Shown in pieces: positions 17,176-24,786 of a stretch of 64,000 bases of DNA. Position numbers and translations under genes: made by a program. The stretch is from Rubrobacter xylanophilus DSM 9941 (GTDB lineage: Bacteria > Actinomycetota > Rubrobacteria > Rubrobacterales > Rubrobacteraceae): positions 2,336,001 to 2,400,000 of the forward strand of contig NC_008148.1 in the NCBI RefSeq assembly GCF_000014185.1, read 5' to 3'. Under the pieces are notes generated by a model, which ran no database searches, was not told the DNA's origin, and saw only the letters and a program-made list of their open reading frames with translations. Position 1 is the stretch's first letter; every line of letters begins with the position of its first letter.

Positions 17176-17958
17176 TTAGTGGGCGGTAGCCCCGCCGTCT
17201 ATTGTAAGCGAGGCACCGTTTATGAACGAGGCGGCGGGGGAGCAGAGGTAGGCCACGAGCTCGGCGACCTCCCCGGGCTCGATGAGGCGCTTTATGGCGG
17301 GCTCGGTGAGCATGATCTTCTCTACGACCTCGCTCTCGGGGATGCCGTGGGTCCGGGCCTGGTCGGAGATCTGGTTCTCCACCAGCGGCGTCCGGACGTA
17401 GGCCGGGCAGATGCAGTTGCTGGTCACCCCCTTCGGGCCGCCCTCGAGCGCGATCACCTTGGAAAGCCCCTCGAGGCCGTGCTTGGCGGCAACATAGGCC
17501 GCCTTGTAGGGCGAGGCGATGAGCCCGTGGATGGAGGAGATGTTGATGACCCTCCCCCACCCTCGCTCGTACATCCGGGGCAGCGCCTTGCGGACGATCC
17601 TGAAGGGCGCCTCGAGCATGACCCGGAGCATGAGGGAGAACTTCTCGGGCGGGAACTCCTCCACGGGCGCCACGTGCTGCAGCCCGGCGTTGTTGACCAC
17701 CACGTCGGCCTCCACCTCCAGCGCGTCGAGGGCGGCGTAGTCGGAGAGGTCGGCCTGCACGGCCTCCCCCCCGATGCTCCCGGCGACCGCCCGCGCGGCC
17801 TCACCGTCGAGGTCGACCACCACGACCGAGGCGCCGGCCCGGGCGAGGCGCTCGGCGCAGGCCCGCCCGATGCCGCTCGCGGCCCCGGTGACGAAGGCCC
17901 TCCGGCCCTCGAGGTCGAGGTCCACCACGCCGCCGGAGAGCGCAGGCATCTCCCTCAC
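17176..17958 (-). CDS. bdhA: D-3-hydroxybutyrate dehydrogenase (SDR family)
   Basis: NAD-dependent SDR that oxidises (R)-3-hydroxybutyrate to acetoacetate, 260 aa. Visible motifs are TGAASGIGRACAERLARAG, NNAGLQHVAPVEEFP, INISSIHGLIASPYKAAYVAAKHG (catalytic Ser, Tyr, Lys in a segment diagnostic of BDH) and CPAYVRTPLVENQI. It ends FINGASLTIDGG. GTG at 17958 is preferred: AGGAGGT ends 8 bases before it, whereas the in-frame TTG at 17964 would sit too close to that site. It lies between the MHS transporter gene and aacS on the same strand. Confidence 0.94.
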   Translation of the reverse strand: MREMPALSGGVVDLDLEGRRAFVTGAASGIGRACAERLARAGASVVVVDLDGEAARAVAGSIGGEAVQADLSDYAALDALEVEADVVVNNAGLQHVAPVEEFPPEKFSLMLRVMLEAPFRIVRKALPRMYERGWGRVINISSIHGLIASPYKAAYVAAKHGLEGLSKVIALEGGPKGVTSNCICPAYVRTPLVENQISDQARTHGIPESEVVEKIMLTEPAIKRLIEPGEVAELVAYLCSPAASFINGASLTIDGGATAH

Positions 17959-17996
17959 TTGCAAGACCTCCTCTCGCGTCTTATCGCCGTTCGCCC

Positions 17997-18031
17997 CCGG
18001 CGGGGGCCGGAGAAGATCTGGCCCCCGCCGG
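17997..18031 (-). terminator. GC-rich hairpin between the MHS transporter and bdhA genes
   Basis: A perfect 12-base inverted repeat, CCGGCGGGGGCC at 17997-18008 and GGCCCCCGCCGG at 18020-18031, encloses an 11-base loop. It sits in the 84-base gap between two leftward genes. No T-tract follows, so it may be a processing/attenuation hairpin setting relative expression, not a full terminator. Confidence 0.5.
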
Positions 18032-18042
18032 ACGATACGGCT

Positions 18043-19428
18043 TTACTGTACCCGGGGCTGGGCGCCGGAGATCAGGCGCTGCTCCTCGGCCTGGGTTGCG
18101 GCGATGTCCTCCCGGAAGGTCTCGGTGGCGAGCACGACGGAGATCAGGGTGATCAGGGCCATCGCCGCGGTGTAGAGGGCGACCGCCCCGTAGCCGAAGG
18201 CGGCGAGCAGCGCCGTGGCTATGAACGGGGAGAGGCCGCCCGCGATCACGGAGGCCAGCTGGTAGCCGAGCGAGGCCCCGGAGTAGCGGACCCGGGTGCC
18301 GAACAGCTCGGCGAAGAAGGAGGCCTGCGGCCCGTACATGGCGTCGTGGCCCAAGTTGACCCCGAGGATGATGGCGAGCCAGATCAGGGGCTCTATCCCG
18401 GTGTTGAGCAGCCAGAAGAAGGGGAAGGCGAACACCAGCGAGAAGGCCGCCCCGAACATGTACACCGGGCGCCGGCCGATGCGGTCGGAGAGCGCCCCGA
18501 AGAGCGGGATGGTCAGCAGCCCGATGGCGGCGGCGATGATGACCCCCACCTGCCCGACGCTCTGGTCGAGCCCGAGCTCCCCGGCGACGTAGCTGAGCAC
18601 GAAGACGGTCAGGACGTAGAAGGTGCCGTTCTCGGCGATGCGCATGCCCATGGCGAGCAGCACGTTCTTGGGGTAGGTCCGGATGACGTCGAGGATGGGC
18701 ATCCGGGCCTCGGTGCCGGTCTCCTTGACCTGCTGGAAGGCCGGGGTCTCGAGCAGCTTCAGCCGGATGAAGAGCCCGACGGCGACGAGCACGATGGAGA
18801 AGAGGAAGGGTATCCTCCAGGCCCAGTCGGCGGGGATGAGGGAGGTGGCGGCGAGGTAGACCAGGTTGCCGCCGAGAAGCCCCGCAGGCACCCCCATCTG
18901 CGGCCAGCTGCCGTAGAAGCCGCGCCGGCCCCGCGGCGAGTGCTCGACGGCCATCAAGACCGCCCCGCCCCACTCGCCGCCGATGCCGATGCCCTGCAGA
19001 AAGCGCAGGATGACGAGCAGGACGGGCGCGAGCACCCCGACCTGGGCGTAGGTCGGCAGCAGCCCGATGAGGAAGGTCGCCACCCCCATGATGAGCAGCG
19101 AGAGCACCAGCATGGCCTTGCGCCCGATCCTGTCGCCGTAGTGGCCGAAGACGATCCCGCCGAGCGGCCGCGCCACAAAGCCGACGGCGTAGGTGGCGAA
19201 CGCCGCGAGCGTCCCGGCCAGCGGCGAGAACTCGGGGAAGAAGAGCTCTCCGAAGACGAGCGCCGCCGCCGTCCCGTACAGGAAGAAGTCATACCACTCT
19301 ATGGCGGTGCCTATAAAGCTCGCCAGCGCCACCTGGCGGATAGAGGAGGTCTGCCCCTCCCGCTCTCCTCCTAGCCTCTCCACGATCTCCTCCTTCTCTC
19401 GCTTGCTCCGCACGGACGAGCCGAACAT
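18043..19428 (-). CDS. MFS transporter, metabolite:H+ symporter (MHS) family
   Basis: Integral membrane symporter of 461 aa with twelve predicted helices. The MHS signature IGTAIEWYDFFLYGTAAALVF follows a charged N-terminus, and GHYGDRIGRKAMLVLSLLIMG is the loop 2-3 MFS motif. RFLQGIGIGGEWGGAVLM is the helix-4/5 MHS motif. GALSDRIGRRPVYMFG is the repeated motif in the second half. The family imports organic acids such as shikimate, alpha-ketoglutarate or citrate. Clustering with BDH and AacS suggests a 3-hydroxybutyrate or acetoacetate importer. Start ATG 19428 lacks a clear ribosome site; GTG around 19383, preceded by AAGGAGGAG, is an alternative that removes only charged residues. Confidence 0.86.
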   Translation of the reverse strand: MFGSSVRSKREKEEIVERLGGEREGQTSSIRQVALASFIGTAIEWYDFFLYGTAAALVFGELFFPEFSPLAGTLAAFATYAVGFVARPLGGIVFGHYGDRIGRKAMLVLSLLIMGVATFLIGLLPTYAQVGVLAPVLLVILRFLQGIGIGGEWGGAVLMAVEHSPRGRRGFYGSWPQMGVPAGLLGGNLVYLAATSLIPADWAWRIPFLFSIVLVAVGLFIRLKLLETPAFQQVKETGTEARMPILDVIRTYPKNVLLAMGMRIAENGTFYVLTVFVLSYVAGELGLDQSVGQVGVIIAAAIGLLTIPLFGALSDRIGRRPVYMFGAAFSLVFAFPFFWLLNTGIEPLIWLAIILGVNLGHDAMYGPQASFFAELFGTRVRYSGASLGYQLASVIAGGLSPFIATALLAAFGYGAVALYTAAMALITLISVVLATETFREDIAATQAEEQRLISGAQPRVQ

Positions 19429-19441
19429 TTTTGCCCGCAGC

Positions 19442-19467
19442 CGGGCGGCCCGCGTTTTCGCCGCCCG
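19442..19467 (-). terminator. Hairpin after the secreted esterase gene
   Basis: CGGGCGGC (19442-19449) and GCCGCCCG (19460-19467) form a perfect 8-base stem with a loop containing TTTT. It lies in the 63-base gap between the esterase stop and the MHS transporter start. It lacks a downstream T-run; possible terminator or attenuator. Confidence 0.35.
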
Positions 19468-19491
19468 CGGCCGCCGCGGCGACCCGCCGCC

Positions 19492-20964
19492 TCACCCACG
19501 GTGGACCCTCACCTCTCCCAGGTCGCAGCGGTTGACCACGTCCCCGCTCTCGGGCCTGGGGAGAAAGCCGTTTCTGGGAAGGCTCCCCCGCCCTTCGACG
19601 TAGCGGTCCAGGGCCAAAAACGCGGCCCGGTAGCAGGGCAGGATGGGCCGCAGCCGCTCCGGGTAGCGGTCGTAGAGCCCGTCCACGTGGTTGCCCCTCC
19701 CGACGACGATGTAGCGGTGGATCCCGGCGCGCCCCGCCCGCTCGACGAGCCGCCGGTAGACGTCGGAGTCGACCCTTACGGGGAGCAGGGCGTCCAGGTC
19801 GCCGTGCAGCGTGATCATGGGACGCCCGATCCGGCCGGTGTTGGAGACCCGCCCCACCGCCTCCTTTACGCTGCGGGGCCTCTCGGCGTACTCGTAGTCG
19901 GCGTCGCAGTTGGGTGTCCCCTCCTGACAGAAGGGGATGCCGGCCTGAAGCGCCCCGTCGTAGGCCGGGTCGAACTCCTCCCGGTAGATCCTCTGCGTGA
20001 GGTCCCAGTAGACGAGGTAGTGGTAGTCCCACAGAAACTCGGATCCCGGAGCGAAGCCGGCCCGGATGATGGCCCTTCGCGCCTCCTCGCTCCCGGTGGC
20101 GCGGTACTCGGGGTAGTTTCTGAGGGCGGGGGGAAGGAAGGTGAGGAGGTTGGGCCCCTGGGCGCGGAAGAGGGTCCCCTCCCAGTCCACCCCGCCATCG
20201 TAGAGACCGGGGGTGTTCTCGAGCGCGTAGCGGGCGAGGTACCCACCGTTGGAGATGCCGGTGACGTAGGTGCGCCGGGGAGCCCGGCCGTAGTACCGCT
20301 CTGCGGCCGCCTTGGCGGCCCGGGCGAGCTGCTCCACCCGCCGGTGCCACTCGGCCACCGCGTCCCCGGGCCTCCTCCCGTCCCGGTAGAAGGCGGTCCC
20401 CGTGTTCCCCTTGTCGGTGGCGGCGAAGGCGTAGCCCCGGGCCAGCACCCAGTCGCTGATGATGAAGTCGTTGGCGTACTGCTCCCGGACCCCGGGCGCA
20501 CCCGTGATCACGAGCTTCCCGTTCCACCGGTTGGGGAACCGGATCACGAACTGCGCGTCGTGCGCCCAGCCGTTGTTGGTGTTGGTCGCCGAGCCGTCGG
20601 GGAAGTAGCCGTCGACCTGCAGCCCCGGCACCCCGGACGGGTTGCGGGTCCCGGAGGCGTGCAGCCCCTCCCAGTCGTTCGGGTCGGTGTGCCCGGTCCT
20701 CCTGGTGCCCGCGGTCGTGAGATCCCGCAGACAGTCCCCGTCCTGGACCTCGGCCCCCGGCACGAGCCCCTCGGCCCGCGCGTCCTGCAGCCGGCAGCTC
20801 CGGCTGTCGCTCCCGGTATCCTGCCCCTCGTCCGCCAGCTGCGCACCAGCCCCGCCACCGGCCCACGCCGCCACGAAGGCGGCCAGCCCCGCAGCCAGCC
20901 CCGCAAGCAAGACCCGCGTACACGGTATACGCAACGCGCCGGACACCTTCACCCCAGAGCCCAC
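19492..20964 (-). CDS. Secreted tannase/feruloyl esterase-like alpha/beta hydrolase
   Basis: Probably exported esterase of 490 aa. A basic N-region and hydrophobic stretch (VLLAGLAAGLAAFVAAWAGG, residues about 18-37) ending near GAGAQLA suggests a signal peptide. VTGISNGGYLARYAL holds the nucleophile Ser, ITLHGDLDALLPV the acid, and VGRGNHVDGLYDR the histidine. Cysteines such as SCRLQDA, GDCLRDL, FCQEGTPNCDADY and LPCYRA could form disulfides outside the cell. The closest type I can name is the tannase/feruloyl esterase group. Its place next to 3-hydroxybutyrate uptake genes suggests that it releases hydroxyacids from esters or oligomers, which is inference. Confidence 0.75.
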   Translation of the reverse strand: MGSGVKVSGALRIPCTRVLLAGLAAGLAAFVAAWAGGGAGAQLADEGQDTGSDSRSCRLQDARAEGLVPGAEVQDGDCLRDLTTAGTRRTGHTDPNDWEGLHASGTRNPSGVPGLQVDGYFPDGSATNTNNGWAHDAQFVIRFPNRWNGKLVITGAPGVREQYANDFIISDWVLARGYAFAATDKGNTGTAFYRDGRRPGDAVAEWHRRVEQLARAAKAAAERYYGRAPRRTYVTGISNGGYLARYALENTPGLYDGGVDWEGTLFRAQGPNLLTFLPPALRNYPEYRATGSEEARRAIIRAGFAPGSEFLWDYHYLVYWDLTQRIYREEFDPAYDGALQAGIPFCQEGTPNCDADYEYAERPRSVKEAVGRVSNTGRIGRPMITLHGDLDALLPVRVDSDVYRRLVERAGRAGIHRYIVVGRGNHVDGLYDRYPERLRPILPCYRAAFLALDRYVEGRGSLPRNGFLPRPESGDVVNRCDLGEVRVHRG

Positions 20965-21010
20965 CTGCTCCTGCCTTTCGTAGCTTCCTCCTCGTCCCTC
21001 TGCAGGTATT

Positions 21011-21034
21011 GTAGGGGAGGCGGCGAGCCCCTAC
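21011..21034. promoter_or_regulatory. Inverted repeat between the esterase and the PucR-type regulator
   Basis: GTAGGGG (21011-21017) and CCCCTAC (21028-21034) form a perfect 7-base inverted repeat with a 10-base spacer in the divergent control region. It could be an operator for the adjacent regulator. Evidence is positional only. Confidence 0.35.
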
Positions 21035-21086
21035 TATGTCGGGCGGAACAAATCTCGGGGCCGCGTTTTGTGAGGAGGAACAGGGG

Positions 21087-23132
21087 ATGAGGGGATGGGA
21101 GGGCGCCGCGGGCCTGCTGCGGCGGGCGGCGTTGGAGCCGGCCGGGCGGGGGGCGTGGGTGAGGCTCGCGCTGGAGGAGGCGGCGCGGGCGGCGCCGGCG
21201 GCGGGGACGCTGCTGGCCCGCCCGGATCCCGCGGGGAGGGAGCGGTGGCTCGTGGAGTACGCGGGCGCGGCCCCCGAGGAGGTACGCCGGTGGGCGGCGG
21301 GGAGGCTCGGGTCCGGCGAGGAGGAGCCGGGGTCCGGGGCCCTCTGGCGCGGCGCCCCGTGCCTGCCGGACGCTCCCCCCCGGGTCTTCCGCGTCGCGGG
21401 CGGGCTGTGGGTGCTGTGGGCCTTCGGGCCGCTCGAGGGAAGGGGCCCGGAGCTCTTCCGGGGTGCGGTGGAGGAGCTCATCCAGGTCGAGCGCCGGGAG
21501 CGGGAGCACCTCGGCGGCGGGAGGCTCGGGGAGCTTGTACCCGCGCTCCGGAGCGGGGACGAGGAGTGCCTGCCGGAGCTGCTGGAGCTCGTCCGCCGGG
21601 TGGGCCGGGCGGAGTTCGCCTACTGGGGAGGGGTGCACGACGGCGTGGTGGAGGTCCGGCGGCACGTGGGGGCCCGCAGCCCCGGCTTCGGCTTCGAGCT
21701 TCCGCTGGGGGAGGGGGTCGGCGGCAGGGCCTTCGCCGGGCGGCGGCCGCTGGAGGTGGCGGACTACCTCAACTGCCAGTACCGCTACCCGGGGGTGAGC
21801 GACGCCACGGACAGCGAGGGGGTACGCTCGGTGCTCGCCCTCCCCATCGGCGGGCGGGAGGCCGGCTCGGGGGCGGTGCTGTACGCCGTCCGGCGCTCCG
21901 TCGCCCCCTTCTCGGGGGAGGAGCGCGCGCTGCTCGCGCGCCTCCGCGACGCGCTGGAGCCTCTGGAGACCGGGCGGGGGGCCCGCAGGGCGGCGGCAGC
22001 GGGGCCCGGCGCCCTGCTCCTGCAACGCGCGGGGCTGCGGAGGCTGCTGCTCGGCTCCGACCGGGTGCGGGAGGTGGAGGAGTGGCTGGAGGGGGTGCTC
22101 CGGTGCCGCGCCGTGCTCGTCGACGCCGGGGGGCGGCCGTACGCTCCGGAGAGCCTCGACCGGCTGGAGCGGCTCCGGCTCGCGGGGGGCAGGCCGCGCT
22201 CCCTTCCGCTCTCCGGCGGCCGGGGCTCCCTGCTGGTGTGGGGCGGGGACCTCCGCGTGGAGGGGTGGCCGGATCTCATGGAGGACGTGCTCGCCGCCTT
22301 CCGGGTGATCCTGGACCGGGCCGAGCGGGCGCACGAGCGGCTCAACAGCCGCCGGTCGCGGTGGCTGCGGGCCGTCGCGGCGGGCCAGACCGGAGAGGAG
22401 GCCCGCAGGGAGGGGCACCGTCTCGGGCTCCCGGAGGAGAACGGCGAGGTGTGGGCGTTCGCCTGGGAGCCGGACCGGGCGGGCGGCGCCCGGCTGCGGA
22501 TGGTCGCCGACGAGGTGGCGCTGGACATGCTGGACGTCCCCTTCATCACCCTGGAGGAGGGGCTCGGGGCGGTGCTGGTGCGCGGGCGCCCCGCCCATCC
22601 CCCCTCTGCTGTGCGCGACGCGCTGCTGCGGCACTTCGGCCCCGCCCCGCTGTGGCTGGTGCACGGCGCGGGCTACGAGTCGCTGGAGGGGCTCGAGGAG
22701 GCGCTGGCGATGTCCCTGTCCGCCGCGGAGGATCTGCGCCGGAGCCGCTCCGGGCCTTACGTCTGCGAGGTGCGGGGGCGCGGCCTGGACAGCCTCCTGG
22801 ACGACCCCCGCCTCTCCGGCGAGCTCTCCGGGTTCGCCGGGCGCCTGCTCGAGCCCCTGCTGGAGCACGACGGCCGCCACGGCACCCGGCTTACGGAGAC
22901 GTTCTGCCTGGCGCTCGCGCTGGGCTCGGCGGAGGCCGCCGCCGACCGCCTGTTCGTCCACCCGAACACCGTCCGCTACCGGCTGCGCCGGGCCCAGCAT
23001 CTGTTGGGCCGGGACCTCTCGGAGCCCAAGGAGCGCACCGCCCTCGGCCTGGCGGCGTTCGTCTGGCTGCGCGACCGGGACGGGCGCGGGGCCTCAGAGA
23101 AGACGGTCCAGCGCCGCCCCGACAAAGCCTAG
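21087..23132 (+). CDS. PucR-family transcriptional regulator with GAF-like sensor domain
   Basis: Cytosolic transcription factor of 681 aa. A GAF-like domain occupies roughly residues 150-310: ELVRRVGRAEFAYWGG, GEGVGGRAFAGRRPLEVADYL, VRSVLALPIGGREAG. The C-terminal PucR helix-turn-helix (HTH_30) is at the very end: EAAADRLFVHPNTVRYRLRR followed by DLSEPKERTALGLAAFVWL. The region between resembles the GGDEF-like dimerisation module of this family. Start ATG 21087 has GAGGAGG 8 bases upstream; an ATG at 21036 lacks such a site. It is divergent from the secreted esterase and may control it and the downstream ketone-body genes. The effector is unknown. Confidence 0.87.
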   Translation: MRGWEGAAGLLRRAALEPAGRGAWVRLALEEAARAAPAAGTLLARPDPAGRERWLVEYAGAAPEEVRRWAAGRLGSGEEEPGSGALWRGAPCLPDAPPRVFRVAGGLWVLWAFGPLEGRGPELFRGAVEELIQVERREREHLGGGRLGELVPALRSGDEECLPELLELVRRVGRAEFAYWGGVHDGVVEVRRHVGARSPGFGFELPLGEGVGGRAFAGRRPLEVADYLNCQYRYPGVSDATDSEGVRSVLALPIGGREAGSGAVLYAVRRSVAPFSGEERALLARLRDALEPLETGRGARRAAAAGPGALLLQRAGLRRLLLGSDRVREVEEWLEGVLRCRAVLVDAGGRPYAPESLDRLERLRLAGGRPRSLPLSGGRGSLLVWGGDLRVEGWPDLMEDVLAAFRVILDRAERAHERLNSRRSRWLRAVAAGQTGEEARREGHRLGLPEENGEVWAFAWEPDRAGGARLRMVADEVALDMLDVPFITLEEGLGAVLVRGRPAHPPSAVRDALLRHFGPAPLWLVHGAGYESLEGLEEALAMSLSAAEDLRRSRSGPYVCEVRGRGLDSLLDDPRLSGELSGFAGRLLEPLLEHDGRHGTRLTETFCLALALGSAEAAADRLFVHPNTVRYRLRRAQHLLGRDLSEPKERTALGLAAFVWLRDRDGRGASEKTVQRRPDKA

Positions 23133-23702
23133 CCGGTCGTTGCCCCAAAACATCTCCTCCCCCACGAAGAAGGTCGGGGTCCCGAACACCCCGCGCTCGA
23201 CGGCGGCGGAGGTGGCCCTCCGGAGGGCCTCCCGCGCCGGCGGGGAGGAGGCCCCCTCCAGCACCTCGCCAGGGTCCAGCCCGGCCCGCCGGGCCGCCTC
23301 GGCGACCGGCCCCCGCTCGTCGGCCTCCTCGAGCCCCGCCGGAGCCCCGCCCTCGGCCCAGTAGAGCCGGAAGGCCTCCCGGACGAAGCGCTCCATCTGG
23401 CCCCGCTCCTCGAGGAACACGGCGGCGCGCATGGTGGTGACGGTGCGGAAGGGGAAGGGGTCCGGGAAGCGCAGCGGCACGCCGTAGCGCACGGCCCAGC
23501 GGTGTATGTCCCTGTGCTGGTAGCGGGCCTTGGCCGGGACCTCCACGGGGGCGGTGTTCCCGGAGAGCCTGTGCACCGCCCCGAGCAGCACCGGCCGCAG
23601 CACCAGCTCCGCCCCGCGCTCCCGGCAGAGGTCGTAGACCCGGGCGTGGGCGAGGTAGGAGTAGGGGCTCACCAGGTCGAAATAAAACTCAACCCGCGCC
23701 AT
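23094..23702 (-). CDS. DsbA-like 2-hydroxychromene-2-carboxylate isomerase family protein
   Basis: Thioredoxin-fold, GST-kappa-like protein of 202 aa. The N-terminal VEFYFDLVSPYSYLAHARV contains the Ser that replaces the DsbA cysteine and binds glutathione or another thiol. The C-terminal VERGVFGTPTFFVGEEMFWGNDRL has the cis-Pro and the GxDRL ending typical of HCCA isomerases. In this family the enzyme isomerises aromatic ring-cleavage intermediates, but many members are uncharacterised. ATG 23702 is 10 bases from GGAGGT; the in-frame TTG at 23711 is too near that site. The 3' end overlaps the convergent regulator gene by 39 bases. Confidence 0.86.
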   Translation of the reverse strand: MARVEFYFDLVSPYSYLAHARVYDLCRERGAELVLRPVLLGAVHRLSGNTAPVEVPAKARYQHRDIHRWAVRYGVPLRFPDPFPFRTVTTMRAAVFLEERGQMERFVREAFRLYWAEGGAPAGLEEADERGPVAEAARRAGLDPGEVLEGASSPPAREALRRATSAAVERGVFGTPTFFVGEEMFWGNDRLGFVGAALDRLL

Positions 23703-23727
23703 GCTCTGCAAAACCTCCCTTCATAGC

Positions 23728-23757
23728 TTGACACAGCACGCGGCCAGCTGCTAGAGT
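23728..23757 (+). promoter_or_regulatory. Candidate promoter of the TauE/SafE gene
   Basis: TTGACA (23728-23733) and TAGAGT (23752-23757) are separated by 18 bases. A second perfect TTGACA starts at 23768, with no convincing -10 at standard spacing. The stretch to 23820 is unusually A/T-rich for this window. Confidence 0.5.
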
Positions 23758-23838
23758 TCCGCCACTATTGACAAGCTTTTTAGTAGGAAAGGCTAAAGAA
23801 ATGGAAAATACCAGGATGATGGAGAAGGAGGCTGTTCG

Positions 23839-24720
23839 GTGAGGAGTTTGATCGTGTTGGCGCTGGTGGGCTTGGCGGCCCAGCTTGTGGACGGGTCGCT
23901 GGGGATGGCCTACGGGGTTACCTCCACGACGCTGCTTCTCGCCGTCGGGATCACGCCTGCTCTGGCCTCGACGGTGGTGCACATCTCCGAGGTGGGCACG
24001 ACGCTGGCCTCGGGGGTCTCGCACTGGCGCTTCGGGAACGTGGACTGGGAGAAGGTAGGCTGGCTGGCGGTGCCCGGCGGCGTCGGGGCGTTCGTCGGGG
24101 CGGTGGTGCTCAGCTCCTTCATCTCGGCCGAGGCGGCCGAGCCCATCGTGGCGATCTTCCTGTTCTGCCTCGGCGGCTACGTGCTCGCGCGGTTCGCCTT
24201 CGACCGGAGGGGGCGCCTGATCGAGGCGCGCCGCGTGCCGCGCCGGCTCCTCTCCCCCCTCGGGCTCGTCGCCGGCTTTCTCGACGCCCTCGGCGGCGGG
24301 GGCTGGGGCCCGATCGGGACCTCCACCCTGCTCTCCTCGCGCCGGATGGAGCCGCGCAAGGTGGTCGGCACCGTGGACACCAGCGAGTTCATCGTCGCCC
24401 TCTCGGCCAGCGCGGGCTTCCTGGTCTCCCTGAGCTTCTCGGAGGTGCCGTGGAGCATCGTGGGGGCGCTGCTGGCCGGCGGGCTCGTCGCCGCCCCCAT
24501 AGCCGCCTGGATCGTGCGGCACCTCAACGCCCGGGTGCTCGGCACCGCCGTGGGCGGCTTCATCCTCCTGACCAACGCCAACACCTTCCTCGGCGCCATC
24601 GGGGCCGGGGAGGAGGTCAACCTTCCGGTCTACGGCATCATCCTGGCGGTCTGGGCGGTGGCCCTCTACTTCTCCATAGCCGCCCTGCGCAGGGAGCGCC
24701 GGCCGGTCTTCGAGAGCTAG
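23839..24720 (+). CDS. Sulfite/sulfonate exporter, TauE/SafE family
   Basis: Integral membrane transporter of 293 aa with about eight hydrophobic segments, of the TauE/SafE (DUF81) family that moves sulfite, sulfoacetate and related anions out of cells. LVDGSLGMAYGVTSTTLLL in the N-terminal repeat and LDALGGGGWGPIGTSTLL in the second repeat are the paired family signatures. The GTG start at 23839 sits behind GGAGAAGGAGG. It is convergent with the sulfatase gene across a hairpin terminator. With sulfite oxidase, sulfotransferase and APS kinase genes downstream, sulfite or sulfonate export is a reasonable assignment. Confidence 0.9.
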   Translation: MRSLIVLALVGLAAQLVDGSLGMAYGVTSTTLLLAVGITPALASTVVHISEVGTTLASGVSHWRFGNVDWEKVGWLAVPGGVGAFVGAVVLSSFISAEAAEPIVAIFLFCLGGYVLARFAFDRRGRLIEARRVPRRLLSPLGLVAGFLDALGGGGWGPIGTSTLLSSRRMEPRKVVGTVDTSEFIVALSASAGFLVSLSFSEVPWSIVGALLAGGLVAAPIAAWIVRHLNARVLGTAVGGFILLTNANTFLGAIGAGEEVNLPVYGIILAVWAVALYFSIAALRRERRPVFES

Positions 24721-24742
24721 AGGGAGGACGACCCCTCCCCCG

Positions 24743-24776
24743 CCGCGGGGCCGGGCCTTTCCCCCCGGCCCCGCGG
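24743..24776. terminator. Bidirectional hairpin terminator between tauE-like and sulfatase genes
   Basis: CCGCGGGGCCGGG (24743-24755) and CCCGGCCCCGCGG (24764-24776) form a perfect 13-base stem with an 8-base pyrimidine loop, placed between convergent stop codons. TCTCTCTTTCTC follows on the rightward side. Confidence 0.7.
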
Positions 24777-24786
24777 TCTCTCTTTC

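Noticed and set aside
23791-23796. Second promoter for the TauE gene using TTGACA at 23768
   Set aside because: No convincing -10 sequence exists at 16-18 bases; the pair at 23728/23752 is better.
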